Assembly: GCF_000720175.1 (NCBI RefSeq)
Contig: NZ_JOIX01000001.1
Coordinates: 427,383 to 491,382 of the forward strand
DNA length: 64,000 nt
Direction: 5' to 3'
DNA from: Streptomyces sp. NRRL S-337
GTDB taxonomy: Bacteria > Actinomycetota > Actinomycetes > Streptomycetales > Streptomycetaceae
The notes beneath the pieces are model-generated. The model saw only the letters and a list, made by a program, of their open reading frames with translations, was not told the DNA's origin and searched no databases. Of this stretch, positions 17,732-26,093 are shown piece by piece (the first letter of the stretch is position 1; each line of letters starts with the position of its first letter). Made by a program: the position numbers and the translations under genes.

Positions 17732-18241
17732 GGCATCACACTCCACACTTCTCTTGTCTCGAAAACGAAGCGCCCGCTTCTCGCTGCACGTCCACTTCGT
17801 GGCCCCAGGAGCGGAAGCCCGTCGCGAAAGCCGCGGAAAAGGAAAAGGACCCACTGCTGTTTCGTGGGCCGCCTGGTAGCGATCTTTTGGCGATATTACT
17901 GACGAGTCGTAAGTGCCGCGGGCCAAGAAAAGCGAACGCACGTTCAGGGCCCCGGGCGGCATCGCCCCGCATTGAGTGCTTCTGCAGCTCAATCACGGTG
18001 CCCTCGCCCCCCACCGCCAACCTCACCGACCGCCATCGCGAGCAGCGCGCGATATTCTAGGCGCGGGAGTCTCGCCGCCACCAGCGGAATCCTGATATCC
18101 ATCAGGATCCGTCGATAACTCCCGAGTGCCCGGAGAATGGCGACCGGAAGAATATGCGGCAGCGACGTGGTGGCTGAATCATGCGGCGACACAGACAGCT
18201 TCGTGTTCGTCAGCGTCCGCACCGGGCCCGGCGAGGACGGA
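17732..18241. other. 510-base gap between surface protein and solute-binding protein
   Basis: No gene was recognised. The stretch is less GC-rich than its neighbours in places and holds a perfect hairpin at 18089-18108. It presumably contains the promoter of the LAHTG protein. Confidence 0.5.
18089..18108. promoter_or_regulatory. Perfect 8-bp inverted repeat
   Basis: ATCCTGAT (18089-18096) and ATCAGGAT (18101-18108) form a perfect stem with a four-base loop. It lies about 360 bases upstream of the LAHTG gene and 130 bases beyond the stop of the solute-binding gene. It could be an operator or a terminator for the latter. Confidence 0.4.
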
Positions 18242-19381
18242 TCAGCCGCCGACGGCCTGGGGCCAGTTGTGACGGACGGTGCGCAATGCCTTGTTCAATT
18301 GGGCCTCGGTCGGGAACTGCGGTGTGCCCTCGACCGTCGGCAGCCGTGAGGCCAGGGCCTTGTCGAGGGTGCCCGTCTTGGCCATGAAGTCCATCAGCAC
18401 CGGGCGGGCGTAGTCCACGAGTCGGAGGTTCTGACCCTTCGGGCTGAAGAGGTACTCCTCCCACAGGCGCGCCGCGGCCGGGTGGGGGGCGTGCTTGTTG
18501 ATCGCCTGTGCGTAGTACTGCGAGAAGCTGCCGTCGAACGGGATGGAGACCTTCCAGTCGACGCCCGTCCCGCGGAGCTGGTCGACGTGCTGCAGGTTGA
18601 GGTAGTCCCACTCGATGCTGATCGGCGTCTTGCCCTGGGCGATGGCGGTCGGGTTGGGGTCGGCCCGGTTGTAGTTGCCGATCTTGTCGAGCCGGGCGAA
18701 AAAGTCGATGCCCGGCTGGATGTTGGAGAATGACCCTCTGTTGGCGAGTGCCGCCGCGTACACGGCGGCGAAGGCCGAACCGGCGATCGTGGGATCGCCG
18801 TGGATCGCGACCAGGCCCTTGTACTCCGGCCGGAGCAGATCCGCGAAGGAGTCGGGGCAGGTCCGGACGCGGGCGGCGTCGCAGCCGATGGAGATGTACC
18901 CACCGTAGTTGTTGTACCAGCGGGCCTTGGGATCCTTCTGTTCCGGTGGAATCTGGTCGAACTGCGCGACCCGGTAAGGGGCCAGCAGGTTCTGCCGCGC
19001 CGCCAACTGGGCGAAGGAGTCCCCGAGGTCGAGCACGTCGGGGGCGCGCTCCTGTCCGCGGTAGCGCTTCACAGCGTCGATCTCCTGCTGGCTGTGGCCG
19101 TACGGATTGTCGACGACGACCTTGATGCCGTACTTCTTCTCGAAGCCGTCGATGAGTCCTTCGTAGTTGGCCCATGGCCGCGGCAGTGCGATCGCGTTGA
19201 GCCTGCCCTCCCGCTTCGCCGCCTTGACCAGCGCCGCCGTCCCGCCCGCCTCCGCGGCCGACTGGGCCCGGGCCGGCTCGACCGGCCGGGTGGCTTGCTC
19301 TCCCTGGCAGGCACTCAGCCCCAGTGCCGCAAGTCCCAGACAGCAGACGAGAGCGCCTGCGCGGACCCGATGGTGTGTCAC
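18242..19381 (-). CDS. ABC-transporter solute-binding lipoprotein, orphan
   Basis: A 379-residue extracellular solute-binding protein family 1 member. The GTG at 19381 is favoured because GGAGG stands seven bases upstream and it leads straight into a signal peptide with lipobox GLSAC. The binding domain shows LNAIALPRPWANYEGLIDGFEKKYGIKVVVDNP, quoted here as two parts (LNAIALPRPWANYEGLIDGF and EKKYGIKVVVDNP), plus DVLDLGDSFAQLA and WDYLNLQ, similar to polyamine- or iron-type binding proteins of this family. The ligand is uncertain. No permease or ATPase gene is adjacent, so either it serves a transporter elsewhere or the operon has been lost. Confidence 0.82.
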   Translation of the reverse strand: MTHHRVRAGALVCCLGLAALGLSACQGEQATRPVEPARAQSAAEAGGTAALVKAAKREGRLNAIALPRPWANYEGLIDGFEKKYGIKVVVDNPYGHSQQEIDAVKRYRGQERAPDVLDLGDSFAQLAARQNLLAPYRVAQFDQIPPEQKDPKARWYNNYGGYISIGCDAARVRTCPDSFADLLRPEYKGLVAIHGDPTIAGSAFAAVYAAALANRGSFSNIQPGIDFFARLDKIGNYNRADPNPTAIAQGKTPISIEWDYLNLQHVDQLRGTGVDWKVSIPFDGSFSQYYAQAINKHAPHPAAARLWEEYLFSPKGQNLRLVDYARPVLMDFMAKTGTLDKALASRLPTVEGTPQFPTEAQLNKALRTVRHNWPQAVGG

Positions 19382-19810
19382 CACGACGCCTCCAGCGATG
19401 CGGGGTGGGGGGCGGTCCGCCGGTGGCCGGCGGAGCAGACAGGGCCGGCAACGAGCCATGCGGTCGCAGCACGGCCAGTACGGCGGCCCGACCGCCAAGG
19501 ACGGCGCACACCCGGAGGTGAGGCGGTACACACAGGGGCCTGGCAGGCTCGCCGAGCGGGTGTCCTCGGCACTCCCGCGAGGCCGCCGACGCCTTGGCGT
19601 GCAGGCCATCCCGGCGCCACACCAGGCGGCATGCCACTGTCCGACATTTCTCTCTTCAGCAAGGGTCCGAGCCAGAGTACTCCGCCCCCTTGCGGACGCC
19701 GGTCAGGACGGTGATCGGGCCAGGTCACCGCGGCGAGCAGGCGCCACGCGGGGAGCCGGACACGCACGAGCACCACCCTCGTTTCCGGGCGCGGCCGCCA
19801 GGCCATGGCC
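19382..19810. other. 430-base gap without recognisable gene
   Basis: Nothing coding was recognised between the solute-binding protein and the SpoIIE-type gene. It must contain the promoter of the former. Confidence 0.45.
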
Positions 19811-22651
19811 TCATCCCTCCGCGCTGTCCTCTCGATGGCCGGGGAGGTGCTCCTCCGGCTCGTCGTCCGAAGGTGGGGCGTCGGGGCCGACCGTCTGAGC
19901 GGCCCAGATCGTCTTACCCCTGGGGGAGTAGCGGGTGCCCCACTGTTCGGCGAACTGCGCGACGAGGAAGAGGCCACGGCCTTCTTCGTCGGTGTCCTTC
20001 GCCTGGCGGACGTGCGGGGAGGTACTGCTGCCGTCGGAGACTTCACAGATCAGGGTCCGGGTGTGCAGGAGCCGCACGTGGATGGGCTCGGAGCCGTAGC
20101 GAACGGCGTTCGTGATCAGTTCGCTGAGGATGAGCTCGGTGCTGTAGGCGAGGTCCTCCAGACCCCAGTCCGTCAACTGCCGGACGCAGGCATTGCGGAC
20201 CGGGCCCACGGCCGCCGGGTCGCGGGCCACGTCCCACTCGGCGACCCGTGCCGGGTCCAGCCGCCGGGTCCGGGCCACCAGCAACGCGACGTCGTCGGCG
20301 GACCTGGTCGGCAGCAGCGCTTGCATGACGGTGGCGCAGGTCTCCCCCGGCGTCCGGTCCGGTCCGGCGAGGGCCGCACGCAGCCCTTCCAGCCCCTCGT
20401 CGAGGTCCCGGCTGCGGTCCTCGACCAGCCCGTCGGTGTAGAGCACCAGCCGGGACCCCTCCGGCAGTGACAGCTCAGCGGGCTCGAAGGGCAGGCCGCC
20501 GCTCAGGCCCAGCGGCGGCGAGACCGGGGGGTGCAGGAACTCCACCCTGCCGTCGGGGTAGGCCACGGCCGGCGGCAGATGGCCGGCCGTGGCCGCGGTG
20601 ACCCGTCCGGAGACGAAGTCGTAAACGACGTACAGGCAGGTGGCGCCGGTGATGGCCGGCCCGGCCTCGGTGTCCTCGTCCTGGACGTCGATGCGGGTCA
20701 CCAGCTCGTCCAGGTGGCCCAGCAGCTCGTCGGGGGAGAGGTCCAGGGCCGAGAAGTTGTGCACGGCGATGCGCAGCCGGCCCATGGTGGCGGCGGCGTG
20801 CAGTCCGTGTCCGACGACGTCCCCGATGACCAGCGCGACCCGGGCGCCGGGCAGCGGGATGACGTCGAACCAGTCGCCGCCCACTCCCGCCTGCGCGGGG
20901 AGGTAGCGGTGCGCCACCTCCAGGGCGTCCTGCTCGGGCAGCCCGCGGGGCATCAGGCTGCGCTGCAGCGTCATCGCCATGGTGCGTTCACGGGTGTAGC
21001 GCCGGGCATTGTCGATCCCCACGGCGGCCCGACCTGCCAGTTCCTCGGCGAAGGACAGGTCCTCGTCGTCGAACGGAGGGGAGCTGCCCGACCGCCAGAA
21101 GTCCACCACTCCCAGCACTACGCCCCGGGCGAGCAGCGGTACGACCATCAAGGAGTGCACCCCGTGGTCCAGGATGCGTCGGGCGCGTTCCGGGTCCTGG
21201 GACCGCCATTCGGAAGAGCCGGCCAGGTCCGGCACCGCCATGGAGCGGCCCTGGTCCACACCCGTCGCCACCGGGGTGCCCGGGACGAACCCCATCAGCT
21301 CGCCGACGGGGTGGAGCGGATGGTCCGCCGCCAGGCCCGCGAGGGCCGCCCGGTGCAGCTTGGCACCCGCCGCGGCGGGCTCCTCGCCCTGCAGGACCGG
21401 CTCCCGCAGCTTGACGGCGACGATGTCGGCGAACCGGGGGACCGCGACCTGCGCCAGCGCCGCGGCAGTGCGTTCGACATTCAGCGTGGAGCCGATGCGT
21501 ACCCCCGCGTCGTACAGCAGCCGCAACCGCTCCCGCGCCCTCTCGGCACGCCCTGTCAGCCACCTCAGTTCCGTGGTGTCGCGCAGGGTCACCACGCTCC
21601 CGTGATGGGCTCCGTAAGGGGCCGTGGACCGCTTGTTGAGGGCCAGTAGCCGGTCCTGGGCCAGGTGCACCTCGTCGGTGGCGGTCCGGTCCGACGACAG
21701 GAGGTCGACGGTGCGACTGTCCAGGCCCAGCTCGCCGACGTGGCGTCCCTCCGCGTCCGCCGGCAGGTCCAGCAGCCGCCGTGCCTCGTCGTTGGCCAGC
21801 AGCAGCCGCCCCCCGCGGCCGACGATGAGGACGCCCTCCCGGACCGCGTGGAGGACCGCATCGTGATGCTCGTACATCCGGGTCATCTCGGTCGGTCCCA
21901 GACCGTGGGTCTGCCGGCGCAGCCGGCGGCTCACCAGTCCCGCGCCGCCTCCGGCGAGTGCCAGTGCCCCGACTGCGGTGCCCAGGAAGAGGGGCAGCTG
22001 CCGGTTGACCGACTTCTGTACGTTCTCCACCGTGACCGGCGCTGCGACGATGGCGATGACCCTGCCCGAGGAGTCCGTGACGGGCGCCGCGGAGACCACG
22101 GAGAGGCCCAGGGCGCCCTGGAAGGTCCTGGTGAAGGTCTTGCCCCGGGCGGCCTCGGCATAGGGGCCGATGACGTGTTTGCCGATCTCCCGCGGGTCGC
22201 TGTGGGTGAGGGCGATCCCGTCGAGTTTGTACACGATGAGGGCGTCGACGCCGGATGCCTTGCGGGCCGCCTCGGCGCGGGGCTGGAGCTTGGCGGTCGG
22301 ATCGTTGCTGTTCAGCGCCTCCTGGAGCCCATAGGAGTGCGCGAAGGACTCGGCGGCGGCGAGCGTCCGGTGCCGGGCGTCGGTCATGATGTCCCGCCGC
22401 GTCTGGACGACGACGGCCACCACTGCCGCCGCGATGAGCAGCACCACGAGCCCCAGCTGGAGCAGGAAGACCTCCCGGGCGACGCTGCGCGTCGTCAACC
22501 AGGCCCGCAGGCCCCGCGAGCCCCCGGCTCCCGCAGGGTGTTCACCCGGCCGTTCGCCTGGATCGCTCTCGGTAAGGGGGACGCCCCGGGAAGCGGAACG
22601 TCTGGGCGCGCGGCTCAACCAGCGCCGAAAGCGCCCTGAATGTCCGGTCAT
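19811..22651 (-). CDS. Membrane SpoIIE phosphatase with PAS, GAF and anti-sigma-type ATPase domains
   Basis: A 946-residue signalling protein. Domains in order: cytoplasmic N-terminus; transmembrane helix about 61-82; extracellular Cache/CitA-like sensor about 85-215 (ALIVYKLDGIALTHSDPREIG is typical); second helix about 220-241; PAS about 255-355; GAF about 375-545; PP2C/SpoIIE phosphatase about 560-785 (GDWFDVIPL, VIGDVVGHGL, LVLYTDGLVE); HATPase_c of the RsbW/RsbT type about 800-925 (ILSELITNAVRYG, GRGLFLV). Streptomycetes have many such proteins; the phosphatase acts on anti-anti-sigma proteins and the ATPase domain may phosphorylate or bind them. No STAS protein or sigma factor is adjacent, so it is an orphan that couples an extracellular signal to an unknown partner. 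Confidence 0.93.
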   Translation of the reverse strand: MTGHSGRFRRWLSRAPRRSASRGVPLTESDPGERPGEHPAGAGGSRGLRAWLTTRSVAREVFLLQLGLVVLLIAAAVVAVVVQTRRDIMTDARHRTLAAAESFAHSYGLQEALNSNDPTAKLQPRAEAARKASGVDALIVYKLDGIALTHSDPREIGKHVIGPYAEAARGKTFTRTFQGALGLSVVSAAPVTDSSGRVIAIVAAPVTVENVQKSVNRQLPLFLGTAVGALALAGGGAGLVSRRLRRQTHGLGPTEMTRMYEHHDAVLHAVREGVLIVGRGGRLLLANDEARRLLDLPADAEGRHVGELGLDSRTVDLLSSDRTATDEVHLAQDRLLALNKRSTAPYGAHHGSVVTLRDTTELRWLTGRAERARERLRLLYDAGVRIGSTLNVERTAAALAQVAVPRFADIVAVKLREPVLQGEEPAAAGAKLHRAALAGLAADHPLHPVGELMGFVPGTPVATGVDQGRSMAVPDLAGSSEWRSQDPERARRILDHGVHSLMVVPLLARGVVLGVVDFWRSGSSPPFDDEDLSFAEELAGRAAVGIDNARRYTRERTMAMTLQRSLMPRGLPEQDALEVAHRYLPAQAGVGGDWFDVIPLPGARVALVIGDVVGHGLHAAATMGRLRIAVHNFSALDLSPDELLGHLDELVTRIDVQDEDTEAGPAITGATCLYVVYDFVSGRVTAATAGHLPPAVAYPDGRVEFLHPPVSPPLGLSGGLPFEPAELSLPEGSRLVLYTDGLVEDRSRDLDEGLEGLRAALAGPDRTPGETCATVMQALLPTRSADDVALLVARTRRLDPARVAEWDVARDPAAVGPVRNACVRQLTDWGLEDLAYSTELILSELITNAVRYGSEPIHVRLLHTRTLICEVSDGSSTSPHVRQAKDTDEEGRGLFLVAQFAEQWGTRYSPRGKTIWAAQTVGPDAPPSDDEPEEHLPGHREDSAEG

Positions 22652-23096
22652 GGTCCATATTTACCCTGCGGCGCTCGGCAGCTGGCAAGGCGTGCCGCTG
22701 CGGTGCGTGCGACGACCGGCCATCGGCGGACGTGATTGCCGCAGCCCCTGGTGGCTCGGGCCGCGGGAGCCGTAGCAGATCATCCACCTGCCTGGCGGGG
22801 CCGGGCGGGCACGGAGGCCCAGCACCCGTGCGCGCGGCTCGCCCAGGGTCGTGTCGACGGCCCGGACCTCCGCGACGCGACCGGTCGGCGTACCGGAGCA
22901 CCTCGCACGGATCACCCGGTCGGTGCCCGCCGCCTGGCGCGGCTCGCAGGAAGGCCCTGTCAGCTCACCGCTGACCGCTCTCCGTCTCCCTGGCCCGACG
23001 ACCATCGTCCGCAGCGCGAGGCCCACGATCGTGCGCCAACCGATCCTGACCGCAACCTCAGGGGCGTGTGCCTTTCGGCTGACGTCCAGGCCGCTT
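22652..23096. other. 445-base gap without recognisable gene
   Basis: No gene was recognised between the SpoIIE gene start and the transposase remnant at 23097. It should contain the SpoIIE gene promoter. Confidence 0.45.
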
Positions 23097-23300
23097 CTGA
23101 TGCCTCTTGGACGATGCCGCAGAGCCTGATGACGATCGCGGCAACGGCCAGGGTGCCGTTGAAGACGCAGTCACGTTTGTCGTACCTGCGGGCCACTGCG
23201 CGGTACTGCTGCCACTTGCTGACGCATCGCTCGACGGCACTGCGGTGGCGGTACTCGGCCTTGTCGCGGGCCGCCGGGCCGGACGTCCGCCGGCCGAGGG
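23097..23300 (-). mobile_element. C-terminal remnant of an IS5-type transposase
   Basis: The minus strand encodes YRHRSAVERCVSKWQQYR, then AVARRYDKRDCVFNGT and LAVAAIVIRLCGIVQEAS. This is the last catalytic Glu helix and C-terminus of the transposase whose larger copy lies at 2218-3021, in the same orientation. It abuts the end of the PucR regulator gene at 23320. Confidence 0.8.
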
Positions 23301-23319
23301 TGGTGGCCCCCGCTCCAGG

Positions 23320-24588
23320 TCAGGGACGAGTGGCCGGCAGCCGCAGCTGCAGCCAGCAGGAGAGGCGGACGTCCGGGGCGCCGAGGTCGATGCCGAACAG
23401 ATCGTTGGCTCGGCGGAGACGGTATTTGAGGGTGTTGGGGTGGACGGTGAGCCGCTGGGCGGCCTCGGCGACATTGCCCGCCGCGTCCAGCCAGGCGACA
23501 ACCGACGCCGCGTAATCGGTGTCTCGGGCGCGGTCGTGGTCGCGCATGGCCTCGATGCCGGGGTGCCGCAGATGAGGGCGGCGGGCCAGTTCGTCGGCGC
23601 AGTGGAGCAGCAGCACCTGGGCGTGTACGTCGGTGAGGGCGGCCACGGCCGGCGTGTCCGGGCCGGCCGTGGTCACGCGGAGGATGTCGTCCACCTCGGC
23701 GCGTCTCTGGGGCAGTTCCGCCAGGTCGTCGGCGGAACGGCCGACGGCGGCCCGCAGGGGCGTGTCCAGGGTCCGGCCGAGGGCGGCTACGGCCTGTTCG
23801 GCGAGGCGGCGGGCTTCGTCCGGTCCGGCCTGCGGTAGCAGAACGTAGACGGTGCGGCCGACGGTGGCCACCGCTGCGCCGTGGTGTACGGCCGCCCAGT
23901 GCCGCGCGGCCGCGTCGGCCAGCCGGACGACGGCGGGGCCCGTGCGGTCGGGCCCGTACGCGGCCGGGGTGAAACCCAGGAGCGCCGGCCGTGGCCGCTC
24001 GGGCAGGGCCAGCTGGAAGCGGATCTCCTGTGCGGGCCCGTCACCGCGCAGTGCGGCCCGCAGGGCGTCCCCGCGGGCCCGCAGTTCGAGCTCTGCCGAG
24101 CTGCGACGGCGCAGCATGTGCAGCGCCGCGAGCCGTGCGCCGTCCAGCAGCGCCCGTGCGCCCGCCGCATCGAGCCGGGATTCTCCCTCGATCGCCCAGA
24201 TGGTGCCCAGCGGCAGATCCCCGGCCCGGACAGCGGCAGCTGCGCGCGGCAGCTCGTCGGATGCGAGGACCGGCAGCCGTACGACGTCCCGCGCGCCGAG
24301 CACCTCGCGGTACTGGCGCAGCTGCTCAGGATCCTCGGGGACCCGCCGTTCCAGGATGCCGCGGCGGCGGAGCTCGTCGATCCGCTGGCCGGGAATCGAC
24401 GAATAGGCCAGCACCCGGTGGTCAAGGTCTTCTATCGCCACCGAACCGCCGATGACCGCCGCGACCGCGTTGGCCAGGGCGAACAGCTCCTCGCTGGTGC
24501 CGCCGAGACCGGCCGGGGCCGACGGCGCTCCGGCCGGGCCCGGCGGAGGTCCCGCGCCCGGCGGGTTTGGCGATTCCGTCATTTCCAT
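23320..24588 (-). CDS. PucR-family transcriptional regulator
   Basis: A 422-residue regulator. The C-terminal PucR helix-turn-helix is clear: WLDAAGNVAEAAQRLTVHPN followed by TLKYRLRRANDLFGI and LGAPDVRLSCWLQLRL. Upstream is the GGDEF-like or ligand-sensing region typical of the family (AVGRSADDLAELPQRRAEVDDI). Family members control catabolism of purines, amino acids or GABA. It is divergent from the diaminopimelate-decarboxylase-like gene, and a perfect 12-bp palindrome lies between the two, so the decarboxylase and its permease are the likely targets. Its downstream side abuts an IS remnant. Confidence 0.92.
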   Translation of the reverse strand: MEMTESPNPPGAGPPPGPAGAPSAPAGLGGTSEELFALANAVAAVIGGSVAIEDLDHRVLAYSSIPGQRIDELRRRGILERRVPEDPEQLRQYREVLGARDVVRLPVLASDELPRAAAAVRAGDLPLGTIWAIEGESRLDAAGARALLDGARLAALHMLRRRSSAELELRARGDALRAALRGDGPAQEIRFQLALPERPRPALLGFTPAAYGPDRTGPAVVRLADAAARHWAAVHHGAAVATVGRTVYVLLPQAGPDEARRLAEQAVAALGRTLDTPLRAAVGRSADDLAELPQRRAEVDDILRVTTAGPDTPAVAALTDVHAQVLLLHCADELARRPHLRHPGIEAMRDHDRARDTDYAASVVAWLDAAGNVAEAAQRLTVHPNTLKYRLRRANDLFGIDLGAPDVRLSCWLQLRLPATRP

Positions 24589-24600
24589 GCGCGGACCCTA

Positions 24601-24612
24601 GGCGATTTCGCC
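24601..24612. promoter_or_regulatory. 12-bp palindrome between pucR-type gene and lysA-like gene
   Basis: GGCGATTTCGCC is a perfect palindrome 12 bases upstream of the regulator's start codon and about 120 bases before the decarboxylase start. Its position fits an operator for autoregulation and for control of the divergent operon. Confidence 0.5.
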
Positions 24613-24730
24613 AACGACGGACAGTGACGCGGGCCTCAGCATGGTGCGCAGCCCCTCGCGAACGCCCCGTTCCCGTAGCCCCGATCCCGTCCGCCTGTCC
24701 TTCGACGTCGACCCGCCCAGGAGAAGCCCC

Positions 24731-26053
24731 ATGGTCGCCGCGACCACCACCACCGCCACCGCTGCGATGCCCGTCCGTCCCTCGTCCCTCGACCCGCTCC
24801 AGCTCTTCCCGCCCGGCACCACCACCGCGCCCGACGGGGCGCTGCGTATCGGCGGGTGCCATGTGGCCGAGCTTGCCGAGCGCTACGGGACCCCCGCCCT
24901 GCTTGTCGACGAGGGTGCGTTGCGGGCCCGGGCCCGCCACTATGCCGATGGCCTGGCCGCCCGCCGGCCGCATTCGGCGGTGGCCTTCGCCTCCAAGGCG
25001 TTCCCCTGCACCGCCGTCTACCGGCTGCTCGCCGAAGAGGGCCTCGGCATCGACGTCGCCAGCGGCGGCGAACTGGCCCTCGCCCTGGCCGCGGGAACCG
25101 ACCCCGCCAAACTGATCGTGCACGGCAACGCCAAGACCGACGACTATCTCCGGGCCGCCGTCGAGGCCCGCGCCGGCCTCGTCGTCATCGACAACTTCGA
25201 CGACATCGACCGGCTGGAGGACATACTCGCCGGCACACCGGACCAACGGCAGCCCGTCCTCGTACGGGTCACCCCCGATGTCTGCCCTGACACCCACGAG
25301 GCGGTCTCCACCGGCCAGCGCGGATCGAAGTTCGGCCTGCTGTTGCCGCAGGCGCGTGAGGCCATCGCCCGGCTGCGCGCCAGTGCCCGGCTGCGCCTGG
25401 ACGGACTGCATGTGCACATCGGCTCGCAGATCCTCGACACCGAGCCTTTCGCCCGGGCCGTGGCGGCGCTCGCCGAACTCGGCGAGTTCCCTGTGTACGA
25501 CCTCGGCGGCGGCCTCGGCGCCCGCTACACCTACAACGACCGGCCGCCGAGCGTCGACGAGTACCTGGACACGCTGCTGTCCGCGGCCGACGATCTGCTG
25601 CCGTCCAGCGCCCGTGTCCTCATCGAGCCGGGCCGTTCCATGGTCGCGGAGGCCGGGGTCTCGCTCTACCGCGTGGTGACGGTCAAACGCGCCGGCGGCG
25701 AGACCTTCGTCGCGGTGGACGGCGGAATGGGCGACAACCTCGAAGTGTCCCTGTACGGGCAGCGTTTCGAGGCGGCGATCGCCACCAGGCCGGCCGGCCC
25801 GGTCGGCGAGATGTGCCGGGTCGTCGGCCGGCACTGCGAATCCGGCGACGTGCTCAGCGCCGGCGTACCCCTGAACGATCCGCGCCCCGGCGACCTGATC
25901 GCCGTCCCCGTCACCGGTGCCTACACCTACTCCCTCTCCAACAACTACAACGCCGCCCGCCGTCCACCCGTCGTCTTCTGCCACGACGGCCGGTCCCGCC
26001 CCGTCGTACGCCGGGAGACCTACGCCGACCTCATGCGCCGCGACCTCCCCTGA
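24731..26053 (+). CDS. lysA: Diaminopimelate decarboxylase-like PLP enzyme
   Basis: A 440-residue fold-type III decarboxylase. The PLP lysine is Lys89 in FASKAFP; further landmarks are LHVHIGSQ, YDLGGGLGARY, IEPGRSMVAEAG, CESGDV and the C-terminal YTYSLSNNYN. These fit diaminopimelate decarboxylase (meso-DAP to L-lysine plus CO2). The ATG at 24731 is preceded by AGGAG; an earlier in-frame ATG at 24641 would add 30 residues overlapping the control region. This copy sits with a PucR regulator and an amino-acid permease, not with lysine biosynthesis genes, so it may be an accessory decarboxylase acting on a related amino acid. The symbol names the family only. Confidence 0.85.
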   Translation: MVAATTTTATAAMPVRPSSLDPLQLFPPGTTTAPDGALRIGGCHVAELAERYGTPALLVDEGALRARARHYADGLAARRPHSAVAFASKAFPCTAVYRLLAEEGLGIDVASGGELALALAAGTDPAKLIVHGNAKTDDYLRAAVEARAGLVVIDNFDDIDRLEDILAGTPDQRQPVLVRVTPDVCPDTHEAVSTGQRGSKFGLLLPQAREAIARLRASARLRLDGLHVHIGSQILDTEPFARAVAALAELGEFPVYDLGGGLGARYTYNDRPPSVDEYLDTLLSAADDLLPSSARVLIEPGRSMVAEAGVSLYRVVTVKRAGGETFVAVDGGMGDNLEVSLYGQRFEAAIATRPAGPVGEMCRVVGRHCESGDVLSAGVPLNDPRPGDLIAVPVTGAYTYSLSNNYNAARRPPVVFCHDGRSRPVVRRETYADLMRRDLP

Positions 26054-26093
26054 CCACGACGCATCCCACCATCGCTCCCGGAATGAGGCTGCC

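Noticed and set aside
24641..24730. Earlier start for the decarboxylase
   Set aside because: AGGAG directly precedes the ATG at 24731; the added residues are not like the enzyme's N-terminus and cover control DNA.
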